Made by a program: the position numbers and the translations under genes
NCBI GenBank assembly: GCA_045596385.1
Contig: JAZOCC010000012.1
Span: forward strand, 1 to 64,000
Direction of reading: 5' to 3'
From: SIG307 sp045596385
Lineage (GTDB): Bacteria; Bacillota; Clostridia; Lachnospirales; Lachnospiraceae
DNA: 64,000 bases
Part shown: piece by piece, positions 7,987 to 16,043 of the stretch
Layout of the letters: every line of letters begins with the position of its first letter
How positions within the stretch are numbered: the stretch's first letter is position 1
The notes under the pieces: model-generated
The model's input: only the letters and a program-made list of their open reading frames with translations
Databases searched by the model: none
What the model was told of the DNA's origin: nothing

Positions 7987-8797
7987 CGTCGTTCTCCTTT
8001 ACTTTCCCATAATACTGCTGCCATACTCCCCCGTACAAAATATTTCCGATTAGATGGGCATCTTGTACAACCGGCAGTTTTTCGTAAACCTGCGTTGCGT
8101 CACCGATTAACATCGTCAGAAGCTCCTCCGCTTCCGCAGGTTGTTTGTTCATGTAAAACAGCGGATTATAGTTCTTCTTTTTCTTATCCTTCTCATAATC
8201 CATCGCCGCATCCATTAAATAGATAAAGCGCCCCAACGAATAACCGAATTCTCTCAAACTCTGACTCCAGAAGTCTTCCTTGTATACAAACACCTCCGAT
8301 AGCATTCTCCCGGAGCAATGTAAGATTGCATCCACCTCCTCCGGAGCTTCTTTCTCCAAACCTGTCAACACCTTCAAGCTTTCCTCTATGATTCTGCACT
8401 GTTTCGGGTAGGCTGCTTTTACTTTCTCGTAGTCCTTTTTTAACATTGCGCCGTACAATTTTCGACCTGATCGTTTCTCGTCCGCCCAGTCATCCAGACA
8501 TTTGTGATAGGCTAATGCGATTGTCATATCCGCCGCATACTCCGTAAACTCATTCTCCACAGAACTCCGCTTATGTACCGGATGTGCCGGGCAGAAAAAA
8601 TCTGCTGCCTTCTCCTCCGGCTCATACAAAGATGACAAAAAAAGTGCCAAAAACGTCATATCAAAATTCAAACTGAATCGTTCCATCTGTCCGAACCGTT
8701 TTTTCAGGGATTTACATACCCCGCAGTAAAACTGCCGATACCGATAAAACTCTTCCTCCGACAACCCATTTCTGTTACAAATGATATATCCGAACAC
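7967..8797 (-). CDS. DUF5685 family protein
   Basis: A 276-residue helical protein of the DUF5685 family found in Clostridia; no reaction is known. Two early Cys (FYCGVCKSLKKRFG) and later 'FFCPAHPVHKR', 'YHKCLDDWADEK' and 'LGRFIYLMDAAMDYEKDKKKKNYNPL' recall the metal-binding all-helical prenyl-synthase-like fold suggested for related proteins. I place the start at the GTG at 8797 because AAGGAG (8806-8811) sits eight bases upstream and family members begin 'MFGYI'. An ATG nine codons further up would put the ribosome site inside the gene. It is first in an operon with the J protein and DnaK, so it may be their client or partner. Confidence 0.8.
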   Translation of the reverse strand: MFGYIICNRNGLSEEEFYRYRQFYCGVCKSLKKRFGQMERFSLNFDMTFLALFLSSLYEPEEKAADFFCPAHPVHKRSSVENEFTEYAADMTIALAYHKCLDDWADEKRSGRKLYGAMLKKDYEKVKAAYPKQCRIIEESLKVLTGLEKEAPEEVDAILHCSGRMLSEVFVYKEDFWSQSLREFGYSLGRFIYLMDAAMDYEKDKKKKNYNPLFYMNKQPAEAEELLTMLIGDATQVYEKLPVVQDAHLIGNILYGGVWQQYYGKVKENDDGNGSV

Positions 8798-8859
8798 GTT
8801 ACACGCTCCTTGCTTTCCAAACATTATGTAATCTATATCAATCTAAAGATTATTCCCTA

Positions 8860-8887
8860 ATTATAGAACAAGAAAAGTGCATGTCAA
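8860..8887 (-). promoter_or_regulatory. Sigma-A promoter of the DUF5685-J-dnaK operon
   Basis: TTGACA (8887-8882), a 16-base spacer and TATAAT (8865-8860) on the minus strand. No CIRCE or other heat-shock operator is seen between it and the start codon. Confidence 0.75.
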
Positions 8888-9000
8888 TGAAGTTTAGGCT
8901 TTTTTCACAAAATAATAATATTTGTTTATTTTACCGAAATTTTTCCTTCATCAAAAAAAGAGTAGGAGGCGATAACTAACCGATTCCTACTTGCCCCCCA

Positions 9001-9044
9001 AAAAAGAACGGAAACCCGTATAAATACGTCGTTTCCGCTGTTCA
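9001..9044 (-). terminator. Rho-independent terminator after the hydrolase operon
   Basis: On the minus strand a GAACAGCGGAAAC / GTTTCCGTTC stem (9044-9007) is followed directly by TTTTTT (9006-9001). Confidence 0.8.
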
Positions 9045-9050
9045 TAAGTT

Positions 9051-9830
9051 CTATTTTATCTTCTCTACAAAAGCTTTCAGTTCTCTAACCAATAAGCTTT
9101 CATGTCGCATGATTTCTCCGTGCCCCAGACCGATAAACGGTCGAACTTCCAAATTAGGAAATGCTCTCTTTAAATACTTAATTGCTTTCTTCATATTCAT
9201 TTCCTTCTCACCATACCAGCAAGCAATACGAATTTCGGAATTCGGTTCCCATGTGCTCATATATTCCGGGTATAACTTCACTGCTTCCCAAAAGGTTGCT
9301 TTTGTCGTTTCAAGTGTTAATTTCTGACAAGCCTGCTTTAACATAGGCTGAAAAGTCTCATTCGTAATACCCATTTTTATCTGCAAAAGCTTAGGGAACT
9401 TAACATCTCCGCTTGTAACAATTTTGGTCATCAACTTATATGTCATTGGCGCAAAAAGGTTAATTGCCACTTTATTAAAAATACCGTAATTCATGTACTC
9501 TGCGCCGCTTAATATTACTCCACCCAGTTGAATTCTTTTATTCTGTGTCAAAAAAGCCGCCGGAATACTCCCCAAAGATTCCGCATACACTAAATCAATT
9601 TTTCCACCTAATTCCTCACATATAAAATCAGCCAGTTTATTGGCCTGTTCCTCACCGGTAGTATAAACCGTCTCTCCGGTTTCATCATATCCGTCAAAAG
9701 AAACTGTTATCACATGATATTCTTTTTCTAACATAGGAACTATGTTTTCAAACTGTCTATGCGTCATAAAATTGCCCGGTAAACACATCATTGTTTTATT
9801 GTTTTCTTTTCCGAATTCATATATCTTCAT
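9051..9830 (-). CDS. Alpha/beta hydrolase
   Basis: A 259-residue alpha/beta-hydrolase. The nucleophile elbow is AESLGS (A-E-S-L-G, a mild variant of G-x-S-x-G), the oxyanion region is 'MCLPGNFMTHRQFENIVPML' and the catalytic His is in 'IGLGHGEIMRHES'. Substrate unknown. The frame extends up to an ATG at 9863 that overlaps the DUF3021 stop. I prefer 9830 (MKIYEFG) because GGAAAGG lies about 12 bases before it and homologues start there, but the longer start is possible. It is last in an operon with LytTR and DUF3021 genes. Confidence 0.78.
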   Translation of the reverse strand: MKIYEFGKENNKTMMCLPGNFMTHRQFENIVPMLEKEYHVITVSFDGYDETGETVYTTGEEQANKLADFICEELGGKIDLVYAESLGSIPAAFLTQNKRIQLGGVILSGAEYMNYGIFNKVAINLFAPMTYKLMTKIVTSGDVKFPKLLQIKMGITNETFQPMLKQACQKLTLETTKATFWEAVKLYPEYMSTWEPNSEIRIACWYGEKEMNMKKAIKYLKRAFPNLEVRPFIGLGHGEIMRHESLLVRELKAFVEKIK

Positions 9831-9852
9831 ATTACATTCTGCCTTTCCGTCA

Positions 9853-10317
9853 TTAAATATCATCCGTTAAGTTTGTCTTAAACCGATGCAAAGCTTCATT
9901 CAAATGCTTCGCGTCAATGGTTCGTTTGATTTTATACACTAAATAAGAACATAAGTAAGCACATACCATATAGAAGCCAAACCCAATGCCTACACCTATA
10001 TTGCCATCAAACCAGCCTGTAAAGTGACCCACGATTGCGTATACGAATGAACTTATAACTACCAATGAGCATTCCCTGATTTTCAGAACATCAACCTCAT
10101 CAAAATCATAGTGTAGCAGATTCTGTATCCACCCAATTATGTATGCTAAAAGAATCATTTCCAACAGATGGATGATGCCCGCCTGTGTAAAATTCGCAGC
10201 CCATCTATAAATACAATAAAAGCAAAGAATCAAAAAGAACATTAAACAGCATTTTATTTCCACACCGATTTTTCTTTTCAAATAACATTCCAGAAAGTAT
10301 CTTGTTTTTTTATTCAT
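9853..10317 (-). CDS. DUF3021 family membrane protein
   Basis: A 154-residue protein with four hydrophobic segments (CCLMFFLILCFYCIY, IIHLLEMILLAYIIGW, CSLVVISSFVYAIVGHF, VGIGFGFYMVCAYLCSYLVY), matching DUF3021. Such proteins are nearly always encoded next to a LytTR-only regulator and often damp its activity. The ATG at 10317 overlaps the lytTR end by 8 bases and uses a GGGAG site inside that gene, so translation is coupled. The start three codons earlier is less well placed. Confidence 0.85.
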   Translation of the reverse strand: MNKKTRYFLECYLKRKIGVEIKCCLMFFLILCFYCIYRWAANFTQAGIIHLLEMILLAYIIGWIQNLLHYDFDEVDVLKIRECSLVVISSFVYAIVGHFTGWFDGNIGVGIGFGFYMVCAYLCSYLVYKIKRTIDAKHLNEALHRFKTNLTDDI

Positions 10318-10759
10318 CAAAAGCATCTCCCTTCAATCTTCTGCGAAACTCAGAAGCATATGTTCTTGAAATAATAATATGTTCACCATTGCACATAGTC
10401 GCATCAATCCGGTTTGATGCCAGACTGTCCAATACACTTACCTTATCAATGTTAATAATCATTGATTTGCTGCATCGAAAAAAACGAATCGAATTAAGCA
10501 TTTTTTCAAGTTGAGTGAGTGTATATTCCACTCGTACAATATCCTCTTCCAGATAAACAAAAGTTTTTCTGTCAACACTTTCAATGTAGAGTATCTGTTT
10601 CATATCTATTACAAGTTGTGTGCCTTCCTTTGATCCAACAAGTTTCTTTTCCGGGCAACTCATGAAATTCATAAGATACTCTACTTCTTGATTTATTTTT
10701 CGATATCTTAGGATAAGTTCATCCTCACCCTGTTCAATCTGCTCAATCGTATATTTCAT
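10310..10759 (-). CDS. LytTR DNA-binding domain regulator
   Basis: A 149-residue regulator with a ~45-residue lead and a LytTR domain (DMKQILYIESVDRKTFVYLEED...LEKMLNSIRFFRCSKSMIINIDKVSVLDS...HIIISRTYASEFRRRL). No receiver domain is present, so control must come from the membrane partner DUF3021 or from protein level. A perfect 12-bp palindrome TGTAAATTTACA lies 20 bases upstream of the start and may be its own binding site. It heads the lytTR-DUF3021-hydrolase operon. Confidence 0.88.
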   Translation of the reverse strand: MKYTIEQIEQGEDELILRYRKINQEVEYLMNFMSCPEKKLVGSKEGTQLVIDMKQILYIESVDRKTFVYLEEDIVRVEYTLTQLEKMLNSIRFFRCSKSMIINIDKVSVLDSLASNRIDATMCNGEHIIISRTYASEFRRRLKGDAFDE

Positions 10760-10778
10760 AGGACCGTCCTCTTCCCTT

Positions 10779-10790
10779 TGTAAATTTACA
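10779..10790. promoter_or_regulatory. Palindrome upstream of lytTR
   Basis: TGTAAATTTACA is self-complementary and lies in the lytTR leader about 20 bases before its ATG. It is a candidate operator; short AT-rich palindromes also arise by chance. Confidence 0.35.
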
Positions 10791-10885
10791 GTTTTATTTT
10801 ATCACAGATTATTCACCTTTCAATAGCACATAACATAAGTGACACTTTTGACTACGTAAGCTGCACTTGTGCGATGATAACTGTG

Positions 10886-11003
10886 GTCGAGGGGAGTCGG
10901 TCTCCGCTCCGCTTCGGTCGGCGCTAACGAATGTCCACCGGACGTTCGTTAGCGCCCCCTGCCGAAAGCCAGTACCTCCACCCTACCGAATCCAAGACTC
11001 CCC
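10886..11003. repeat. GC-rich nested inverted repeats
   Basis: In a GC-rich patch that stands out from its surroundings, GGCGCTAACGAATGTCC (10920-10936) and GGACGTTCGTTAGCGCC (10940-10956) form a 17-bp hairpin with one mismatch and a 3-base loop. Outside it GGGGAGTC (10892-10899) can pair with GACTCCCC (10996-11003). No gene is seen. The rest of the 10760-11158 gap holds the lytTR leader, a terminator hairpin and an attachment site. Confidence 0.6.
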
Positions 11004-11059
11004 GGTCCATAGAAAAAGAGGCCTGCGAGTAAACTCGCAAGCCTCTTTTTCTATGGACC
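11004..11059 (-). terminator. Long hairpin terminator, probably the original ssrA terminator
   Basis: Two 26-base arms (11004-11029 and 11034-11059) pair with one mismatch around a TAAA loop. Each arm contains A5/T5 next to the GAGGC/GCCTC core, so it can stop transcription from either side. It starts exactly where the displaced copy of the tmRNA 3' end finishes, so before island insertion it would have stood directly behind ssrA. Confidence 0.75.
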
Positions 11060-11077
11060 TGAGGGGAGTCGAACCCC
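11054..11077. repeat. Attachment site, left copy (displaced ssrA 3' end)
   Basis: Bases 11054-11077 equal 22954-22977 over 24 bp. The sequence is the 3' end of tmRNA (T-arm half and acceptor strand, read on the minus strand). It is the direct repeat left by site-specific integration. Confidence 0.88.
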
Positions 11078-11129
11078 GTTCTAAACCGCTCAAATCCTTT
11101 AAACAAAAGGCTTTCGCCAATTCCGTTTT

Positions 11130-11145
11130 GGTTACCTTGGTTACC
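11130..11145. promoter_or_regulatory. Candidate integrase arm sites, left end
   Basis: GGTTACC occurs twice, 9 bp apart, between the left attachment site and the integrase stop. The same motif occurs twice at the right end (22841-22859). Arm-type integrase sites commonly sit like this. Confidence 0.45.
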
Positions 11146-11158
11146 TTTTAAGACACCA

Positions 11159-12412
11159 TTAAAAATCAATTGCCTTATTCACGCAATCTGTAATCTGCCC
11201 CATAGACTTATCATTGTAATAATAGTGCTTTGTTGTAGTGGAAAATTCACTATGTCCCATTTGATTGATAATAACTGCCGGCTCTATTCCTGCATCAATC
11301 AAATGAGTCGCAAATGTCTTTCTAAGTACATGCATGGAGCGTTCTGGTATACCTACCTTTTCACACGCATAATACAATGCACATGTTAAAGCGTGAATTG
11401 TTACCAAAGTCTCTTCCTTTTGAAAAATAACATCTCTACCAAAGCTCATTTTAAGCAATTCCTTTATTATCGGTCTTGCTTTGTCGCAGATTGCAATTTT
11501 TCTAATTGAAGCATCTGACTTCGGATAATCACGAATTTCATATACATCCTTACCATTTTCTTTATGTCTTGTTTGCGTACGATGTACATAGATATAATTC
11601 TCGCAAATATCCTCTTGTTTCAATCCTGCAATCTCACCAACACGCATTCCAGTATACATGCCTAGTATGACACCTAATTTAACTATGGTAGGTTTGCATT
11701 GTAGATAAGCAATGATTTTCTTCAATTCCTCCGGAGTAAACACATTCTCAAAATCGTTTTTCTCTGTTTTTTTGAAAATCGTCTTCGACAATTGGAGTTC
11801 AGACATGAAGTTACTAATGCTAATCGTAGTAAATCCGCTTTTCTTCGCAAACTTAAACATACCATTCAGCAGAGTTCTCAACTTTTCCCACGCTTTTCTA
11901 GTAAGTTCCTTTTGATGAATGGTTGTTCTAATGAAGTTCTCCAGTTCATCTTCTGTAATATAGCGGATTTTTCTGTTCTTTAATCTCACACTATCAAAGA
12001 ACCGTTCAAAATCCCTGCCGTATCGGTCTACTGTCTGTAATTGGATTTCTCCATAGTCCAACTTCTTCTGTATCCACAACATATACACATCCTGCATTGT
12101 AGGCTCGTTTACAGACTGCTTATAATGTTCAATAATACCTGCCTGTAAACTTTCCTCCGTACTACGCTTTAATAATTTGCGTCCATCTTTAGAAGTCGAA
12201 TCTGGTAAGTGAGTGTACCACTTGCCATTTTTACCTTGCCAAATTTCGTACGAATGCATTTCAAGATATTTCTTTCTCTCGTTCATCTCAACCTGCTCTT
12301 CGATAACACGCCAGTCGATTGTATCGCATTCTAATGCCTTTTGCAACAGTTCCATCCGACTTTTCTTCTTAATTTCGGTATTTACTGCCTGTTCGGTGCT
12401 TTTCTTACTCAT
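11159..12412 (-). CDS. int: Tyrosine recombinase / integrase of the ssrA island
   Basis: A 417-residue phage-type integrase. An N-terminal arm-binding region (YEIWQGKNGKWYTHLPDSTSKDG) is followed by a SAM-like core-binding domain and a catalytic domain with Arg in 'GMRVGEIAGLK' (about 257), 'SMHVLRKTF' (His 361, Arg 364), His in 'MGHSEFSTT' (387) and the nucleophile Tyr in 'KHYYYND' (397-399). The start is the ATG at 12412, which overlaps the methylase stop (ATGAGTAA); an AAGGGTGG site lies upstream. This coupling means integrase is translated with the methylase. It is expected to catalyse insertion into and excision from the ssrA 3' end. Confidence 0.93.
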   Translation of the reverse strand: MSKKSTEQAVNTEIKKKSRMELLQKALECDTIDWRVIEEQVEMNERKKYLEMHSYEIWQGKNGKWYTHLPDSTSKDGRKLLKRSTEESLQAGIIEHYKQSVNEPTMQDVYMLWIQKKLDYGEIQLQTVDRYGRDFERFFDSVRLKNRKIRYITEDELENFIRTTIHQKELTRKAWEKLRTLLNGMFKFAKKSGFTTISISNFMSELQLSKTIFKKTEKNDFENVFTPEELKKIIAYLQCKPTIVKLGVILGMYTGMRVGEIAGLKQEDICENYIYVHRTQTRHKENGKDVYEIRDYPKSDASIRKIAICDKARPIIKELLKMSFGRDVIFQKEETLVTIHALTCALYYACEKVGIPERSMHVLRKTFATHLIDAGIEPAVIINQMGHSEFSTTTKHYYYNDKSMGQITDCVNKAIDF

Positions 12413-14006
12413 TATCAGCACCACCCTTCTCCAAGCCATGATTCTTCATGGAGACAAAGTATTTTGCATTCTCCGGTATTCTATCGAAGTAGTTTAGCCA
12501 GACATACTCTATACCAGTACTGCCCTTTTTCCCAGAAGACGATTTGTGGAACTCTCCCAGTTGCAAACACACCCAACCATGCTCTTTATCAAGATACTTA
12601 CAATACAAGTCTTTTTCTGATTCTTCTGCTTTATAGCCAGATAACAGAATTGGACACTTGGCATTTTGCAGGATAGAAAGCATTTCCCTGTGGAAATCTT
12701 TACTAGGTACTTCCCGATATAGAGGATTTTTTGAGCTAATCAACTCGTCCAAATAAGGCGGGTCAAGGTAGCCGAAGGTCTTTTTATCCCCACGCTTGCA
12801 ATATTCTTTTAGAACATCAAGCGCATTTCTGTTTGTTACTGTTATCTCACAATTTTGAGATTTTGCGAATATCCGTCCAATATTACGCTTAATTCTTTTT
12901 TTCAGCTTTTCTATACTACCTTTAGAGCAGTAATCTTTCCTATCAACGTTGAAAGAACAATACATAAGCAATAGTTCATCCACTGCCCACTCTACTTTAT
13001 CTGAGTGTTCTGCTTTTTTACTACGTTCCAATGCTTTAGTAAACTCTTCCTTGCTGAAGCTACACTTTTCAATCGCATCCAGTAATTTATCCACCATAGT
13101 GCTATCTGTGACTACACTATGTAGATTACTCATGTTAGAATCCAAATCATTAAGGTGATAATATCTTGCCCATCGTAGATTATACGTAATACTTCCACTA
13201 CCTGCAAACGGCTCTACGAATTTAGTAATATCATGTGGAATCAATGCCAATATTTTATCCTGCATTGGAATGTTATTCTTTCCACCCGGATATGGCCCAA
13301 GCGTATTTTTCAAACCGTCTCCCTGCTCCACATAACGTTCTTTCGCATCTGCCGAAGGTTCCTGCACTGTAACATCGTTTTCTGTCGACTTTGCTTGTTG
13401 TTCCAGCGAACGCAGACAGATAAACCTATCCTCCTTTGGCATCCATGGAAACTTTTTGTTTCTCTCGTTACGATTGGTATTTGCAACTAATATATTTAGC
13501 ATTCGGAAACTATTCAACAATCCGCTTCTAGCACCACGGAAACGTAATTCTTCTAAAACAGCATTAAATTCTTTCGCAAGAATATAACAATATCCATCAT
13601 GCATGAATATTGCTCCTTCTGTTTTCCCCTCTGCATATTTAAATAAGCTATGATATATTGCTGTTGGTGAAGATAAACTTCCTAAGTCGACTGTCGGAAT
13701 TAGTTCCCACTTAGTTTCTATTGCATGAGCAACCGCTTGCTTGGTTTCTTCTGTAGCTAAGTCTCCAACCAAATTGTCAAATTTCTTTTCTACTGCTTTT
13801 ACCACTGCATTTTGCTTTCTTAAACTTGATTCTTCTATCTTAAGTTCTGTCCATGAGTTCTGCGGTCCGCCCTCAATTTCAATATACAGATAGTTCTTCA
13901 AGTTACTGATTACACGACTGACAAACACATTGTATCCATCCTCTGTTTCGTGAATCTTAATAAATCCTCTGGTTTCAAAAATGCTACTGGTTTCATTCTT
14001 TTCCAT
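12405..14006 (-). CDS. D12-class (Dam-like) N6-adenine DNA methylase with extra N-terminal domain
   Basis: A 533-residue protein. From about residue 235 it is a D12-class adenine methyltransferase: 'LGPYPGGKNN' opening, S-adenosylmethionine motif 'FVEPFAGSGSITYNL', 'YHLNDLD', and catalytic 'GYLDPPYL' (DPPY). No restriction enzyme is nearby. The first ~230 residues are unrelated to Dam; 'AIYHSLFKYAEGKTEGAIFMHDGYCYILAKEFNAVLEEL' looks like a domain seen in helicase or primase-like proteins of mobile elements, but I cannot name it. GGAG lies before the ATG. It heads the methylase-integrase unit; a hairpin CTTTGTG-TTAAT-CACAAAG sits just upstream (about 14032-14050). Possible roles are anti-restriction or timing of excision. 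Confidence 0.85.
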   Translation of the reverse strand: MEKNETSSIFETRGFIKIHETEDGYNVFVSRVISNLKNYLYIEIEGGPQNSWTELKIEESSLRKQNAVVKAVEKKFDNLVGDLATEETKQAVAHAIETKWELIPTVDLGSLSSPTAIYHSLFKYAEGKTEGAIFMHDGYCYILAKEFNAVLEELRFRGARSGLLNSFRMLNILVANTNRNERNKKFPWMPKEDRFICLRSLEQQAKSTENDVTVQEPSADAKERYVEQGDGLKNTLGPYPGGKNNIPMQDKILALIPHDITKFVEPFAGSGSITYNLRWARYYHLNDLDSNMSNLHSVVTDSTMVDKLLDAIEKCSFSKEEFTKALERSKKAEHSDKVEWAVDELLLMYCSFNVDRKDYCSKGSIEKLKKRIKRNIGRIFAKSQNCEITVTNRNALDVLKEYCKRGDKKTFGYLDPPYLDELISSKNPLYREVPSKDFHREMLSILQNAKCPILLSGYKAEESEKDLYCKYLDKEHGWVCLQLGEFHKSSSGKKGSTGIEYVWLNYFDRIPENAKYFVSMKNHGLEKGGADNE

Positions 14007-15392
14007 AACGTGTTAGCTCCTTTAAAATAGAAGTCTTTGTGTTAATCACAAAGCTAACAGCTACAAATCAAGGCAATGAAACAACGTCATGAATGTTTTT
14101 TCCAAAGGTTACACAACTCTTCTAATGGTAATACCACTATTTCAATGGTTCTAATAAGTTTCCAATGCGTGACCTGTTCTTTTCAATGCATAACACCTGT
14201 TTTTGAATGGTTACCCTCTTAAACAATGTTCATCTGCATTTACCAAAGTCTTGCAATCTCTACCTATGCTCTAACTAATTCTTACAAGTATTAAAATTTA
14301 AACTAATTATCTTAGTTATATGTTCCCGCATAATCCAACAGTAAACACACCGCAAACTTCAACTCCATTACAAGTAAAGTCCTCATATATATTTTTTTGC
14401 CATTTTGGCATTTTGGCATTTTACATGCCAGTTCCACCAGACTACACTGCTCAAAAAATGGTATATTGGTATATAAAAAAAGAGCAGTTCACAATACTGC
14501 CCCAGACTATTCCTTTAGCACATAATTCAGCCAATATACCTTATAGCCCACCCTCGGCTTGTTGTATTCTTTATATTTACACGCTTGATTTGAACGCAAT
14601 TTAGGAAAACTCAAGAGGAACTCGGAAAAGCAGATGCTTTTTATCTGCTTTTCCGAGAACACCACATTTTTTCGCGTCACATAACTTGCAACAAAGTATC
14701 TCTCTATATTATTTTCCCTCTTGTGTAAAGCATTCACTTTCTCCACCTGCATTTCCCGACTTCAACCACGCTTACACAAAGCTTCCTTTTCTCTCCGGAA
14801 CGCTTTCAACCTCTTTTTTCGAAATTCCTGTATCTTTTTTCCATTTTTCGGACCATATTCATTTTCCTTTTCCACAAAAAAACCTTATAAATCCAAGCAT
14901 TTTTACCATCAAAAACCTTTGCGAGCACTTTTTTATAAATTTCGTATCATTTTTGCGATTACTTTTCACTTTTTATCCTCTTATATGCTTTTCCTTCTCT
15001 TTTTTCCTGTCCATTTATTCTTACCTATGCACTATTTTTTCAGTATTTGATTCCCCTCACTCCAACATAGTCCAAATATCGCTTCACGATATTTTTACCT
15101 ATCCTATTCACCGCAAAAACCCCCTCTTTGTCCTCCCTATCCATTCACGAATTCCAACACACTCTCCTACTTGCTGATTTCCTCTTGGTTGCATTTTTTC
15201 TAATTCCAACACACTCTTCCCTACTCCATCCCAAATCCTCTTAAAATCAATTCTGGTTGTTCTGGCACTATCCTCTCTCCTTCATTCTCATTTCCTCTAC
15301 TCCGATATTTTTCCTTGGAACCAAAACAGCCAAACGAAAAAGCAGAAGAACCTTTTTCGTTCCCCTGCCTTCCTCTGCGTTCTCACTCCTTT
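14007..15392. other. 1.4-kb region without convincing genes; purine-rich minus strand
   Basis: No frame here has a good ribosome site plus protein-like composition. Between about 14690 and 15390 the plus strand is strongly pyrimidine-rich, so a minus-strand RNA would be purine-loaded. Visible structure: TTTTGGCA repeats near 14394-14425, a perfect 15-bp inverted repeat at 14621-14657, and a 15-bp direct repeat AATTCCAACACACTC at 15150 and 15202. Several CAATG/GGTTAC-like words occur at 14050-14215. It may be an untranslated RNA, an eroded gene or a replication/transfer site. Confidence 0.6.
14621..14657. repeat. Perfect 15-bp inverted repeat
   Basis: CTCGGAAAAGCAGAT (14621-14635) and ATCTGCTTTTCCGAG (14643-14657) flank a 7-base loop. 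It looks like a terminator or protein-binding site in the gene-free part of the island. Confidence 0.7.
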
Positions 15393-15581
15393 TTACGATA
15401 CATACGGCTTTAAGTAAAGCTCATACAGCTTACCTATCCCAAGTACAAGCTTATCATCTTCAAAGCGTCCGGCGGAACCATGCAAAGCAAACCGTCCTAT
15501 CTCTGTGCCATCCATCAAAATCAGTTTCACTGTTTTCTGATGTTGCCCGCAGAATATTACTTCCACATGCTGTTCTTTCAC
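15393..15581 (-). CDS. Small unknown island protein (62 aa)
   Basis: A 62-residue protein (MKEQHVEVIFCGQHQKTVKLILMDGTEIGRFALHGSAGRF...) with a beta-strand-rich pattern; no family recognised. Its start overlaps the stop of the preceding gene by four bases, a sign of translational coupling, and supports it being real. The pair lies between the lipoproteins and the gene-free region of the island. Confidence 0.6.
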   Translation of the reverse strand: MKEQHVEVIFCGQHQKTVKLILMDGTEIGRFALHGSAGRFEDDKLVLGIGKLYELYLKPYVS

Positions 15582-15772
15582 TGTAATTCCTCCTCTCTTG
15601 CTAACTCCATCAGAACCGGAGTTAATATCTTGTTCAGCAGTTCCCTCTTGGAACTTGCAAACGGTTCGCCTTGTACTGTCAGCGTCAGATTAAATCCGAC
15701 TCCCTGTACCTCACTAAACTCTCCTACGGCTTTGATTGAGCCACTGATAATAATCTTATCTGCGGTGTTCAT
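15578..15772 (-). CDS. Small unknown island protein (64 aa)
   Basis: I start it at the ATG at 15772 (MNTADKIIISGSIKAVGEF), which follows a GGAAGTGAAAG purine stretch; the frame continues 24 codons further up with less protein-like sequence. The product (64 residues) is amphipathic and ends in a helix of mixed charge. No family recognised. It is coupled to the 62-residue gene downstream. Confidence 0.6.
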   Translation of the reverse strand: MNTADKIIISGSIKAVGEFSEVQGVGFNLTLTVQGEPFASSKRELLNKILTPVLMELAREEELQ

Positions 15773-15886
15773 GCTTCTTTCACTTCCTTTCTTTTTTATA
15801 CCTTCTATCAACCTATGTTCTGCCACAATGTGTTGAAATTCCAATATGCCTTAACCTTACCTTCAACTGTTTTCATTTCACAAACA

Positions 15887-15931
15887 ACAAAGAAACGACT
15901 AAGTCCACTTTTGAACCTAGCCGTTTCTTTT
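15887..15931 (-). terminator. Terminator hairpin after the lipoprotein gene
   Basis: AAGAAACGACTA and TAGCCGTTTCTT pair with one mismatch; T or A runs flank both sides. Placed downstream of the 16044 lipoprotein, it may work in both directions. Confidence 0.6.
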
Positions 15932-16043
15932 TCAAAAATTACTATAATTTTATTGTACTGCATGCGCCAAATAAACAGAGGAATACCAACATTGCTATCT
16001 GCATGTCGTCTAACCCCATGCTCTACCGCCTTTCTTTGCCGGC

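Noticed and set aside
14507..14752. 81-codon minus-strand frame in the island
   Set aside because: No real ribosome site, odd composition, and a perfect 15-bp inverted repeat in its middle; more likely non-coding.
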